DNA of 64,000 bases. It comes from Malaya genurostris (taxonomy: Eukaryota > Arthropoda > Insecta > Diptera > Culicidae). The stretch covers positions 158,595,080 to 158,659,079 of the forward strand of contig NC_080572.1 of assembly GCF_030247185.1 (NCBI RefSeq), given 5' to 3'. Both the position numbers and the translations under genes were made by a program. Under the pieces are notes generated by a model. It saw only the letters and a list, made by a program, of their open reading frames with translations. It ran no database searches and had not been told where the DNA came from. Numbering within the stretch: the first letter of the stretch is position 1; every line of letters starts with the position of its first letter. Positions 1 to 11,239 of the stretch are shown in pieces.

Positions 1-163
1 ATTGAAAAGGTGGTGGAAAACGACACAACAAAGCATTTCATCCAAACACGCATGACACAAGATAAAATCAAACCAATTAAAGCTTTATAGCGCTTCGTTT
101 TATAGCGCTTTCCTTGTTTCCTCGCAGCTACCTGTAAGCTCCTCTGACATGTTACATGTTGTA

Positions 164-352
164 TCAATTAGACCAATTAGAGCGATGTTTCCCAGCTGAT
201 AGATCGTTTACTCCTTCAAAACCATCGCCTTCGTTAGGGAAATCCAGTAAGCCAGCATAGCGTCCTAGATATTTAGCTGACGAAATAGGACATTGCTCGC
301 TATTAATCAAAATTTCAATCATATATAATTGAAAAACCGTTGCTTGATACAT
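164..352 (-). CDS. Candidate 3' terminal coding exon of an unidentified gene
   Basis: This minus-strand open frame of up to 62 codons ends at a stop near 164. Its second half (Gly-Arg-Tyr-Ala-Gly, then Phe-Pro-Asn-Glu-Gly-Asp-Gly) has ordinary coding composition. Two possible splice acceptors lie inside it, after TTAATAG (exon from about 299) and after TTTCGTCAG (exon from about 276), so the first residues of the open frame may be intron. It lies downstream, on the same strand, of the candidate first exon at 1776-2016, and the two could belong to one gene. No family is recognised, and chance occurrence in AT-rich DNA is quite possible. Confidence 0.2.
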   Translation of the reverse strand: MYQATVFQLYMIEILINSEQCPISSAKYLGRYAGLLDFPNEGDGFEGVNDLSAGKHRSNWSN

Positions 353-479
353 TCAAATCGAAACTTAGAAATATGTCCAATCAAATGGTGAAATAATAAT
401 AATAGTTGATACAAAATTGACTGAGCTGTAAGTGTTCAAAACCTGACCACATTTTTACGTGTATTTTGCTTTGAGTTTC

Positions 480-1198
480 TAATTTGAAACCCTATATAGA
501 AATCAAAGATGTGTTTCACATCAACAAAAAAGTTTGTGCATTAAAACAAAACAGTTCTCAGTTAGGTTAGCCATCTCTGAGAAAACGAAGTGAGTTCAAC
601 TTTTGCTGGTATTTTCAGAACCGAAATGCGGGAACCGGTATAATCGAAGCCGCGGTGTGGGGACTAACATAATCTACAAACTCTTATTTTTCAGCTAAAT
701 TTAGATTTTATACAATTTTGGCTACGTACTTTAACCGATGATTTGAAATTTTATAGCCTTATCATCGTGTATTTCCGAACACGTATTTAAAATTTCGAAT
801 CCGAATAAAATTCAGGAATTTTTTAAGGAACTCTAATAACGTTTATTTGAACTTAAGTTTGTAACAATTGGTTGAGCCATCTTCGAGGAAAGTAAGTGTA
901 CATATTTTACCACGTGAATCCGGAATCGGAATTAAGATTCGGTTAAAGTTTAGAAACTTTGTATGGGTCCTGCAGACCTTTCATTTGAAACAAAGTCTAT
1001 GAAAATCGGTCCAACCGTCTTTGAGAAAAATAGTGCACAAAAACGTTACATATACACATACAGATACATATACACCAACATTTTTCGAAAACGACAAACT
1101 TAGTCGAATGGTAAATGATACTCGGCCTTTAGAACCTCGATTCTAAAGTCGGTTTTCACAGTGATTGCTAAACCTTTCTATACGATAAGGACAAAAAT
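480..1198 (+). repeat. CCGGAACC-family dispersed repeat, degenerate copy
   Basis: This is a diverged member of the commonest repeat family in the window. Its conserved phrases are 'GACCTTTCATTTGAA', 'AAAATCGGTCCAACCGTC' and 'GAGAAAAATAGTG'. They are followed by a short CA/TA-rich stretch (1044-1080) and the 3' domain 'TAGTCGAATGGTAAATGA ... GTCGGTTTTCACAGTGATTG'. Other copies are at 2490-3075, 19497-21975, 28530-35650 and 51870-52938. No TIR is visible at either edge. Confidence 0.75.
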
Positions 1199-1730
1199 GA
1201 CTTATAGTTGAGGTTATCAAGTTTTACACAAAATCAAACGGTATATAATTTGTAACTAATTGTGAATAACTTATGCATACGAAAAAATCAGTGGAATTTT
1301 ACAACATCACGTTTATTTATCGCTACAATCATATGCACCAATATCTGCCTAACTAGCTATGTTCTCAACATACATAAACCAGAATGTGTTACCATTGGTG
1401 TAAGCAATTAAACTTTTGAAAATATCGAATGTTAAAATTCAAGGGAAACTATTAAATTAAAATCGTACAGACCCGATAAGGTCACTATAGTTTACACACG
1501 GCATTGCACAAAATGAACATTTATAACAATTAAACAAAACTTGATTCGTTTCTTTTCTAACACGCGGTAGTTACATATATTAAGCGGATTAGCCGAATTA
1601 TCATGCATGTCTTGCGCTATGCGGATAAGAAAAGTTGATAACAAAAGGTCATAACACTCTTCTTCGGCAAATAATCATCTGTTATTCATAATCCCCTCAG
1701 CGTATACACATAATACAGGTTGTTAATGGA
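1199..1730. other. AT-rich non-coding interval
   Basis: I see no gene, RNA or repeat boundary here. If the minus-strand exons on either side belong to one gene, this stretch would be intron. Confidence 0.4.
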
Positions 1731-1775
1731 TCAATGATACGATTTTTTAAATGTTCGCTGATCTTTACAACTTAC

Positions 1776-2016
1776 ACAGCAACGTTACATAAAGATTCCT
1801 ATCATCAGCTTCGTCACAATCAGATGCTCCTATCCCAAGATGAAAAGCAATATTATCCAATGCACTGGTCTGTTTTTTTAACGGCTTGTTTGCATTTATT
1901 GCACAAACTGGAATACCCTGCTGAGAATTATTAATATGTACATTATGTTGAGCAGAATTTACGTAGTCACATTGCTGATCCTGATATTGACTAGTATAGG
2001 ACTTGACTTCCGTCAT
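1776..2016 (-). CDS. Candidate first coding exon of an unidentified gene (81 codons, strong splice donor)
   Basis: The minus-strand frame opens with an ATG in good context (AAAAC before the ATG) at 2016. It runs 80 full codons plus one base to a near-perfect donor, GTAAGT, starting at 1775. The encoded segment is polar and Gln/Asn-rich (MTEVKSYTSQ at its start), followed by a Lys-Pro-Leu-Lys-Lys patch and an acidic Asp-Cys-Asp-Glu-Ala-Asp-Asp stretch near residues 72-78. Without splicing the frame ends four codons later at a stop, so the donor is needed for a longer product. I do not recognise the protein. A partner exon may be the frame at 164-352. The combination of good start context, balanced codon use and consensus donor favours a real host exon, but the polar composition could also come from chance. 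Confidence 0.4.
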
Positions 2017-2019
2017 GTT

Positions 2020-2485
2020 TTCAATTATCCGTCTTTGTTCTATCGATCACTATAACACAATTTGTATTCACTATTTTTGCTACCGTCTTAAGTTCGCAGA
2101 AGACCCACTTAAACAACCGACTTCAAACAATATTAAATCATTACTACAATCCTTAATCTTCATGAAAGTCGCTTATAATGGGCATGCACTTACGAAGAAG
2201 TCTTATCATCCAGCTCAGTATGTGTTCGTATAGAGCACTCTACTGATAAGCCTCAGATGTATAATAAAAGTAGCATGGATGATATTTAATATCAATGTGT
2301 TATATCAGTTAACACTCGCACTCATGGTAACACGATTAAGATTACACATAAGCAATTATCTTTAGAAATTATGCTTGTTTCTCCTCATTATTTAGGACAC
2401 TGTACAAAATCTAAATGAACACGTGTTGTACATGTATTGTGGTTTAGTGGTAAGGGCAGCTGTCACTGACAGATTTTATATTATC
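2020..2485. other. Non-coding interval upstream of the candidate exon
   Basis: AT-rich sequence that would contain the promoter and 5' leader of the minus-strand exon at 1776-2016 if that gene is real. No recognisable motif was found. Confidence 0.3.
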
Positions 2486-2489
2486 GAAT

Positions 2490-3078
2490 AATAAAAAACC
2501 TGTTTGAATCCACCTAGTGGAGTAATGACTCCTTTCTCATGTATTATATTGAGATATTCTATTCGAAATTTTTCTCTTCGATTTTTGAAAGAAACTAAGG
2601 TATTACTTGTCCATTAACTAGTATAACATACATAATGAAACAGTGCTTTGCTCGCGCCGGAAGTCGGATCCGGATGAAATTCAGAAATTCCGTATGGGAC
2701 CGAAAGACTTTTAATTTGAATCTAAGTTTGTGGAAATTGATCAAACCATCGCTAAGAAAAGTGAGTGAGATCCATTTTGGTATATATGACCACTATTTCC
2801 GGTGCTTTCGGAACCGGATACCGGGAACCAGGATAGCTGGAATCGGTTTGTTTACTTGCCTACTGATAATAACTATCGATTTGTGTAGTTTTGAGAGCAG
2901 TTAAGGAATTTTTTTAAGTATTTTGTTTAGTCGGTTTAAGTGACGGTGTACAGTTTTGAACACATTTTACCCTATAACTCCGGAACCGGATGAAATTCAG
3001 GAATGAGACCTTTTATTTTAACCTAAGTTTGTCAAAATCGGTTCAGCCATCTCCTAGAAAACCTAGTGAAATTATTTG
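2490..3078 (+). mobile_element. CCGGAACC-family element, 5' end with TIR
   Basis: It begins with 'AACCTGTTTGAATCCACC' followed by TAGTGGAGTAATGA. This is the reverse complement of the terminus seen at 35628-35653, so the family has long terminal inverted repeats of about 40 bp. Inside are monomers carrying 'CCGGAAGTCGGATCCGGATG' (2658) and 'ACTCCGGAACCGGATGAA' (2978). The copy runs into the (CA)n tract at 3080, the position where other copies have a short CA-rich linker. Confidence 0.7.
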
Positions 3079-3079
3079 A

Positions 3080-3573
<494 letters not shown>

Positions 3574-3583
3574 ATTGGATTTA

Positions 3584-4139
3584 GGCTAGAAGAATAGGGT
3601 CATAAGCAGAGATACTTTCTACACTGCTCAAAGGGAAGAAAGCTGTAGTAAGTTCACTAACAACAGGGGAGTTCAATGTTAAATCGAAACATCGGAAGTG
3701 TAAGGAAAATTTGATCGGATTTTTCGAAAAAAAATGATTAGAGCATATTTATTGCAACCATGTGAGGGCCACAAAAATATGCACATTGATCTGAATTGAC
3801 GAAAATATGAAAATTAACACTCCGAATACTAAGGGGGTAAAAAGTTACACGGACTACCAAGGGCTAGAAGAATAGGGTCATAAGCAGAGATACTTTCTAC
3901 ACTGCTCAAAGGGAAGAAAGCTGTAGTAAGTTCACTAACAACAGGGGAGTTCAATGTTAAATCGAAACATCGGAAGTGTAAGGAAAATTTGATCGGATTT
4001 TTCGAAAAAAAATGATTAGAGCATATTTATTGCAACCATGTGAGGGCCACAAAAATATGCACATTGATCTGAATTGACGAAAATATGAAAATTAACACTC
4101 CGAATACTAAGGGGGTAAAAAGTTACACGGACTACCAAG
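3584..4139. repeat. Perfect tandem duplication, two 278-bp units
   Basis: Positions 3584-3861 and 3862-4139 read identically base for base, including the run of eight A. The unit has no open frame. It follows directly on the (CA)n tract. Either this is a very recent duplication or an assembly artefact beside an unstable microsatellite. Confidence 0.95.
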
Positions 4140-5150
4140 GGTACCATGAAAAGTGGGAATGCTAAATTTTGACTGACAATATCTTAGCCAATTTAGGACC
4201 GACATCAAAACTTTATTTACCATTAGAAAGATAAATTTATTCGGAATAAAATCCATTTGAAATGATGGAAAACCGAAAATTCTATTCAAAGTTATTATAA
4301 AAAGTTCCAACTGTGGGAACGCTTATTTTGGCTGGCCATTTATCGGCTGTTAGAAGTCCGATTTTGAAAATTTGTTTATCATTAGACAGATACGTCTATC
4401 ACAACATAACTGGAACAGAAAATATTTCAATTACACTTCGTTAATGAACGTTCAAAAGTCCAAGTATAAATTATCGAAAACTTCGTATTTTCGACATATC
4501 TTTAAATTCAAAGCGACGACATATGCATTTTTATATACCAATAGATTGCATTTGACATCAGCTGTATGTTCTAGAAGAAATCAATTTCTACTTTACTGAT
4601 AAAGTCTCAAAAAATGCGATATTTTAACAGAAATTTTAGAAAATTAGAGATATTTGAAGAATACTAAATACAGCTAAGCAATTTTGTACACCAATCGATT
4701 AAATTTGATACCATCTATAATGTACGAGAGAAAATAGTTTCAAAGTTTTACTAAAAAAAATTGAAAAATCAGATATTTTACAGAAATTTTTCAAATTAAA
4801 ATAAAATTAAACCTGTTTGACACTTAGAATTAAATTCATATCGAACATTTAGGCATTGTTGATCACGAATCGATCGAATATTGCTTCAATTGAAATTTTT
4901 AACAGGAGAGATCTTAGAGTTTTTGTGACTCAGCTAAGCACGCATTCAAGAATGTTCGTGTACCAACCGACTAAATTTACTTTCAGCTTAAATTTCAAGA
5001 ATTTATGTTTTATATTTACCACAACTCAATGAACTTAGCAACGTGTAAAATTTTAGGAGTAAAAGCTTATATTTACATCGAAAACTCAAAAAATCTTCAT
5101 TTTCGTGTAAGTTTTAGAATTTAATATATTGGAAAATGCAAAACAAACAT
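4140..5150. other. AT-rich interval without genes
   Basis: The sequence contains loosely repeated phrases ('ACAGAAATTTT', 'CCAATCGATTAAATTTGA') suggesting an old diverged repeat, but no boundary or coding frame can be supported. Confidence 0.4.
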
Positions 5151-5154
5151 CTAT

Positions 5155-6465
5155 CCCAAGTAGCACGTTAAGTTGCTGTCCTGTAGTTATATACAGATTG
5201 TGCAATTTATTAAATTAGTTCATATTACTATTGTAGTAACAGTTGTGTTATGGAAAAAGCGCAATTTTTCTGCGTTGTGCAACATATCTTTAAGTTCTTC
5301 CGTTGTCACGAACATTTATTCACAATTATTGTGCAACTGATACAAAAACTCATGCATCGATCCAATTACAAATGCATCAATTAAATCAGCGAAAAAACAA
5401 TTGTGAAACTCATGGAAACTACTACGTAATGTAAACAAGAATTGAATTGATGTTTACAAAAACATAGCAAACATAATTTCTAATGAATAAGTTTCACATT
5501 TATTTTCTATAAAACTGCCCGTAACACAAACATGCAACTTTAAAAATATTCTGCACATAAATAAATGGTAATACTACATATTGTAGAATTGATCTTTCAT
5601 GTTTTAGTAAATAGAAAATCGACAACGAACTGCATTTTTATGGTTAAAACTTGTCTTCGTACGCCTGAAATTATCAAGCGCCTTTGAATGTACGTGTTTT
5701 GATGACAGCACATCAATTTCTATGAGAATAACAATCTATTCTTTTCGATGAATACCATCGGAAAAGTATTTTTTGGTTCACCCATCGTAATGATTAATTT
5801 TACCTATATAAAAGGATATATAAACATGTAAATATTAAAATGAGAAATTTTGGTTTTTATTTTTATCAAAATAGTTGTTTTTATTTTTATCAAACTAGTT
5901 GACTTAAATAACAATACAATTAAGTCATTCATCTTAGTAAACCCGACATTTGTGATACGCACTGTAGGTATTATTTTGGTGAGCCCATGTGCTTTAGTTG
6001 CAAAAACAAGTTGCTCAAGTGGTAATATGTAACTATGAGAGTAACTATGATGAACTCAACTTTTCGTTCAATATCTTTGAAAAGTGATGTCAGGTCTGTT
6101 CATTTTTTCGCGAGATGAAAACCGAATACAAATTATTTGACTTGATTTTTGTTTCATTGCGCATGTAATGCTGTATTTCTGAAACTTTTATGATAATATT
6201 CTCATGTCGGCAAGTTTTTCGTTCATTTCAAGCAGATAAATCTGGTACAACTTATTTGCAAGTTTCGAATTGTTTTTCTTAAAATGATGAAAACCTCACG
6301 CACAGGCCTAATATTTAATGAGGCAGTCAAGACAATGCGGCAGCCAAATAGTTTTTACTACGAGGTTTTCAATTCGGCTTATCAGTTTTTGCCTTGCGGA
6401 GAGCATAATTTCACTATCAACAAGATAGTGAACAAGAACAAGAGATATACAGCCATTTGGCAACA
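5155..6465 (+). mobile_element. TIR element with CCCAAGTAGCA end, left copy (truncated, carries an insertion)
   Basis: It starts with TA-T-CCCAAGTAGCACG and is a close relative, in inverse orientation, of the complete element at 62230-63260. Shared phrases include 'GCGCAATTTTTCT', 'ACTCATGCATCGAT' and 'GACAACGAACTGCATTTTTA'. Relative to that copy it contains about 620 extra bases (roughly 5668-6290). It lacks the distal 380 bp and second TIR, ending where it meets the LINE at about 6486. There is no transposase frame. The short ORF at 6284-6526 spans this junction and is not a gene. Confidence 0.75.
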
Positions 6466-6485
6466 ACAAGAGATACTTTTTGGCA

Positions 6486-7591
6486 ATCTTCCTGATTACG
6501 TTATTAATGTGAGATTTGAATGTTAACTTTTCGTCAATTACGACTCCAAGGTACTTCATCTCTCTAACGCGTTCAATAATCTCACCATCAATTTCAACGT
6601 TAGCATCATGTCTAGTGCTCGCAGAAGAAATAACCATGTATTTCGTCTTTGCGACATTCAATTTCAATTGCTTGAATTTAAACCAACGTGCTATAGAATG
6701 TAGGTCTTCGTTTAAGTGTGCAACAGCTTCATTATAATCCTTAGATGCAATAAACAGAACCGTGTCGTCAGCAAATAAATTGATATCACAAAACCGTAAA
6801 ACTCGTTTCATATCATTAATATACATAATAAATAAAATTGGTCCTAGGACACTGCCTTGAGGCACTCCAAGTGAATTATCTAGAGAACAGGACACAAAAT
6901 CGTTAAATACAGTCTTTTGTTTTCTATCATATAAATAGCTTTCAAACCATTTGTATGCTACTCCTCCAATGCCAAAGCGTTGTAGAGTTTGTAACAATAA
7001 AGGTCTTGAGATTGTTTCAAAAGCGCGCTTTAGATCCAAGAACACTGCAAGAATAGTCTCTCTAACTTCGATTCTCTCTTTCCATTTTGCTAATACCAGA
7101 TTCAAAGCGGTTTCGCAAGAGTATCCCTCTCGGTATCCAGATTGTTCCGGCATTAGCAAATTATTACCGTTCAAATAGTTCATCAACTGGTCCTTAACTA
7201 CATGTTCCAATATTTTCTCCAGCGTGTGAAACATGTTGATGGGACGGTACTCTTCGGCTTTATCCGTTCCAGCAACTTTGGGAATAGGAACCACTAATGA
7301 TTCTTTCCAAACTTTCGGTACGTGCCCAGTTTGTATCGATTCATTTATCAAGTTTAGAAGATCGTGTCCGATAACATGAAAGCAATCTTGTATCACCTTT
7401 GCGGTGACATTATCGATACCTGTCGATCTTTCCAAATTAAAACAAATATCTCTCAACTGTCCAAAAGTGATTGGGTGAAACCCTTCAAATCTGCAATTGT
7501 TATTTATCGACTGTGTTATTTCACTAGGTTCACTGACCTGATCAATACTCTGATTGATCAGTTGAACACTGTTTATGAAATAACTGTTCAA
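6486..7591 (-). pseudogene. Non-LTR retrotransposon reverse transcriptase (Jockey/I-like), 3'-truncated
   Basis: This is the reverse transcriptase part of a LINE ORF2. In order on the minus strand it has a region with 'STGIDNVTAKVI', the fingers motif 'VVPIPKVAG..EYRPINM', the 'AVFLDLKRAFETI' acidic block, 'GVPQGSVLGPILFIMYIND', the catalytic 'FADDTVLF' and the thumb 'MKYLGVVIDEKLTFKSHI'. After about 6486 the frame continues to 6308 only as fused sequence of the CCCAAGTAGCA element, so the natural C-terminus is missing. A related copy at 24119-25690 retains that C-terminus. It overlaps the endonuclease frame by 4 bp, so the two halves are separated by a frameshift. Function in life: copying the element's RNA into a nicked chromosomal site. 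Exact clade is uncertain. Confidence 0.85.
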
Positions 7592-8937
7592 TTTTGCACT
7601 ATGGTTTGCTCACACCGTTCTTCTATCCCATTAAAACTCATGCTTTTCGATGAGCTATGTGTTGGCTTAATCATTTGTTTAAGGATTTTCCACAACTCCT
7701 TGCTATTTCGTTGATGTTGATCGATCTTCCTCTGGAAATATTCACATCTAGTCTTTTTCAAGGCTCGTGAGTATATATTCCGAGCATTCGTGTATCCACG
7801 CCAGTGAATTTCGTCGTTAGTTCTGCAAAACGTTTTATACTTTTTATCCCTCTTTCGCTTCAACCGTAAAAGGTCTAAAGAGTACCACCGGCTCGAGCTA
7901 GTCAAGCTAACGTATTTCTCAGATACCAAGCAACTAGTACACCTTTTCAACACGTCAGTCAGAACAGTCGCTCTGCTATCTAAATTTCCAACTGACTGCG
8001 TAAAATCCAGGCTTCTTGATACCAGAGATATAGCTTGGCTTGAGTATTTTTTCCAGCATTTTATTTTAATTTTCTTTTCTTTTAGTATGGAACCTCTCGT
8101 CAAGTAAACTGAGATTGTTTCATGATCCGAAATCTTACAACCGTCCGCCACTAATGAACGAATACCGTCAAAATTTGAATACACGTGATCTATTAAAGTT
8201 CTACTATGTCTGGAAATTCTCGTGAATTCATTCACAGTTTGCTTGAGGTTGAAGAATTCTGACAACTGTTTCAAATGATTCGAATCTTGGTCCCTGAGCC
8301 AGTCAATATTGAAATCTCCTGAAATTATGTTCAATTTACTGAAATCTAAGAAGCTTTCCCACCAGTTTTCTAAAATTTCCAGAAAAATTGCTACTCCACC
8401 GGTATGTCTTGAATGCGATAAGCAATAAGCAACAGTGTAACCAGGAATACCCAGCTGATCAAATGCACTGGAATCAACTATACGTGTTTCCGATAGCATA
8501 ACTAACAAGGGCCTTCTATCCTCTACAACAGGGGTTCCCAAACTATTTTGGGTCATGGACCCCTTTACTACAACTAACTTAGGCCTCAGACCCCTATCAA
8601 CAAATTCCTTTGAAAATTCAAAAATATTACTTTTTATTATTGATGTAAAATACTTACCAATTTCTGCGAATGGTCAAAGAAACACAACTTTGTTAGCGTA
8701 AATATTTCAAATAACAACTTTTATCAAACAATAGGGGGTTGATTTCTAGACCTCGTCGACCCCCATAGTCAGTTTTCGTTTACGTCGACCCCCGCAAAAA
8801 GGATATCGATCCCAAGGGGTCTATATCGACCACTTTGGGAATCCCTGCTCTACAAGATGCCGCATTGCGACAAAGTTAGTAGACAAACCGGCTATATTCA
8901 AATACAAAATTTCCGATAGCCTCCTGTCAGTTAGTTG
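7588..8937 (-). pseudogene. LINE ORF2 apurinic-type endonuclease region, interrupted by a hAT MITE
   Basis: This minus-strand frame precedes the reverse transcriptase. Visible endonuclease features are 'LVMLSETRI' (catalytic Glu), 'GGVAIFL', 'IISGDFNIDW' (Asp and Asn), 'LIDHVYSN' and a final 'SDHETISVYL' (the terminal Asp-His pair). The spacing between 'GGVAIFL' and 'SGDFNIDW' is shorter than usual for the family, suggesting an internal deletion. After the endonuclease comes a basic linker up to the RT. The N-terminal end of the endonuclease (8856-8937) is separated from the rest by the MITE at 8529-8847. The element cannot be active. Confidence 0.8.
8529..8847. mobile_element. hAT-type MITE (319 bp) with 8-bp TSD
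   Basis: The ends are CAGGGGTTCCCAAACT and, at the other edge, the inverted form CAGGGATTCCCAAAGT. An exact 8-bp target duplication CTCTACAA flanks it at 8521-8528 and 8848-8855. TIRs starting CAGGG and 8-bp duplications are hAT hallmarks. It has no coding capacity and splits the LINE endonuclease. Confidence 0.95.
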
Positions 8938-10066
8938 CTATCCACTAGACAAAACGTTTTTCTTTTTCGATTCAAGCAGCCTACGGTATACTGGACACTG
9001 TTTACTGAATGTCGGATGATTTATGTCCAAATTCATTCTACGTTCCGAGTTAATTTTTAGACAATTTACGCATTTAAAATCAGTTGAAGAGCACTCAGAA
9101 GTTCTATGTGCTGCATTACATCTAGAACAATCTTTCTTCGCACAATTTGTACTCTTGTGACCAAATTCTCCACATTTAAAACATCTCAGTACATTAAAGG
9201 CCTCGTAAATAGAACACTTATCCCATCCAATACTAACCGTTTGGGCTACCATCAGATTGCTATAAGTGTTTTTATCAACCTCTATTATTACATTATATTT
9301 GTTATATCTGAGCGTGGATTTGCAAAATTAGCAACAACTTTCACATCTTCAATCGCAACGCCCTCGTTCTAACTTCTCAAAAGATCGATGAAGACAATGG
9401 AATATCGATCACTCATCCCCACTATTTTAATTTTTGGTTTTCCGGGTGTGGGTATAACAGCACTGTAGTTGGCACCCAAATTGCCTTCAATGTTCTCTTT
9501 CACTAATTAAATATCTTCCCCGGCTGCACACACAACAATAATCGAGCCATCTTTGCCGTTTTTAAAGTTACTAATCTTATGTGCTCTTGGATCTAGCTTG
9601 TCTTTTAAAAATTTCCTTGTATCATCACTCGTTTGTGATGTCTCGACTGGTTTTATCATAATGACCGAACCAGTCTTACTATTTTTATTACCTTTGTTCT
9701 TATTTGTAAATTTTCCAGACAGAACATTCGCATATGTCATTTTATTATTTTTATTAAAAACCTCGTCTTTATTTTCAAAATCGTTAATGTCCATACCTGT
9801 CGATTCATCTTCATTATCAGTCATTAACTTTTTTTTTCGTCTAGGATTACCATCAGACTCAGAGTAAGTCTTTCTTCCTACAACAACTTTTTTTCTGTTC
9901 GTTACATCCAATTCATTATCATTTCGCTTAATACTCGAAATCAAGAAACCTTTCAAATCCTCCAACTTTCTGGCCACACTGTTTTCCAAGCATGTCATTT
10001 TACTCTAAAGAGTATCATTGTAGGATTTAATCAGTCTCTCAATTCCGTTCTCCAATGCGATGTTCA
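8938..10066 (-). pseudogene. LINE ORF1 (Gag-like, zinc-knuckle) protein, frameshifted
   Basis: The ORF1 product of the same LINE lies upstream of its endonuclease on the minus strand. The N-terminal part (9507-9998, traceable to about 10066 past one in-frame stop) is Lys/Asn-rich with a short coiled-coil-like stretch and 'RKVVVGRKTYSESDG'. The C-terminal part (8938-9252) holds three zinc knuckles: CFKCGEFGHKSTNC, CSRCNAAHRTSEC and the start of a third, CVNC. Between them (9253-9506) the frame is broken. Proteins of this type bind the element RNA in a cytoplasmic particle. The order ORF1-endonuclease-RT is normal for the Jockey/I group. Confidence 0.8.
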
Positions 10067-10069
10067 TCT

Positions 10070-11235
10070 GCAATATGATGCTCTGCCATGCAATGATTCT
10101 GTACACTAAGGATCGGCTGCAAAGTCTGTTGAAACAGAAAGGCCGAATTCCACAAAAAGAATGTAATGCCAAAACTTTGCTTACTTTGCGAGATTTATTG
10201 CCAGATTTATTGCATCAGAAGCATCCATTTGATCATCTGGGGGACTGTTTCTAATGTATATGTGAACGATATATACGCATCGCCCAGCGCTGGCGCTGGC
10301 TAGCGATACCACACGCAGTGCTGCTGTACACAAGCTCACAGTCGGCCTTGAGAACGGATTAATTCGAATTATCACTCGACCGCACTAATGCAGACACGGT
10401 TGAATATGGAATGATTGGAGAAAGGCGAATTTACGTCTGATCGGTCCGATAGTTACGGCACGAATGATAAAATATTTTGTTAGCTCCATTCACTTTAATA
10501 CTTTTTAAGATAAAAATATAACAAATTTTATAAATTCTTAGTAAAAATTCTAATTAATTTTTGCTTTCCTATTTCAATCCAGTGGATCGGATATGCAGCG
10601 GAAAACTTTTTCGTATTGCAACTTAAGGGCATGTTCAGGAGTGCTCTAGATACATAATTTTTGCCAGTTTTAAAAATGAAATCTAGAATTTTAACAAAAT
10701 AAACCAGCCCCAGCAGCGTTTTATATGTGTTTCAAATTTAGAAAAAATTAAAACAGCAGCGTATACCAGTTTTAAATTTGACAGCAAAACTGTTCGAATA
10801 AATAAAACTAAAACGGCTTGCTGTGGATACGTTTGTTTCAGTTTCAGTTATATTATAGACCACCCATATGAATCTTGCTGCTGCTGAATTTGCTCTAAGG
10901 TTAATTCTACATAAACAAACATTGTCATAGTTACGACGCATGTAGCCATTCGACGCTTGTTGTTTTGGTTAAAAAAATGATGAAACTGCAACTGACGGGG
11001 AATTGAGTTTATCGAGAGGTCCATTGGAATGGTGCATATAAAATCACAGACCATTCCATCTTGAGTTTACCTTTGAATAAATAATGATAATTATAAAAAT
11101 AGGCTTGAATGAAAGAATGGGTCGCTTAGATCAGTGTGCCAATGAATTAGGATGGTTCCACCTCATACCCCTACAAAGGTGTGAGCAGAACGAGTTATCC
11201 GAATAATAATAAATATTTTAGCACATATCATAACC
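10070..11235. other. Interval without a supported gene
   Basis: The left part may be the LINE 5' leader. The rest is AT-rich with a CAG-rich stretch (10860-10890) and a TATA-like 'GCATATAAAATCACAG' at about 11035. The short open frames look random on both strands. Confidence 0.35.
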
Positions 11236-11239
11236 GTAT

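Noticed and set aside
6284..6526. 80-codon plus-strand ORF as a gene
   Set aside because: It crosses the junction between the CCCAAGTAGCA element and the LINE, and part of it recurs inverted at 62.6 kb as repeat sequence.
7364..7714. 116-codon plus-strand frame
   Set aside because: Antisense shadow of the LINE RT and endonuclease frames, which carry recognisable motifs on the minus strand.
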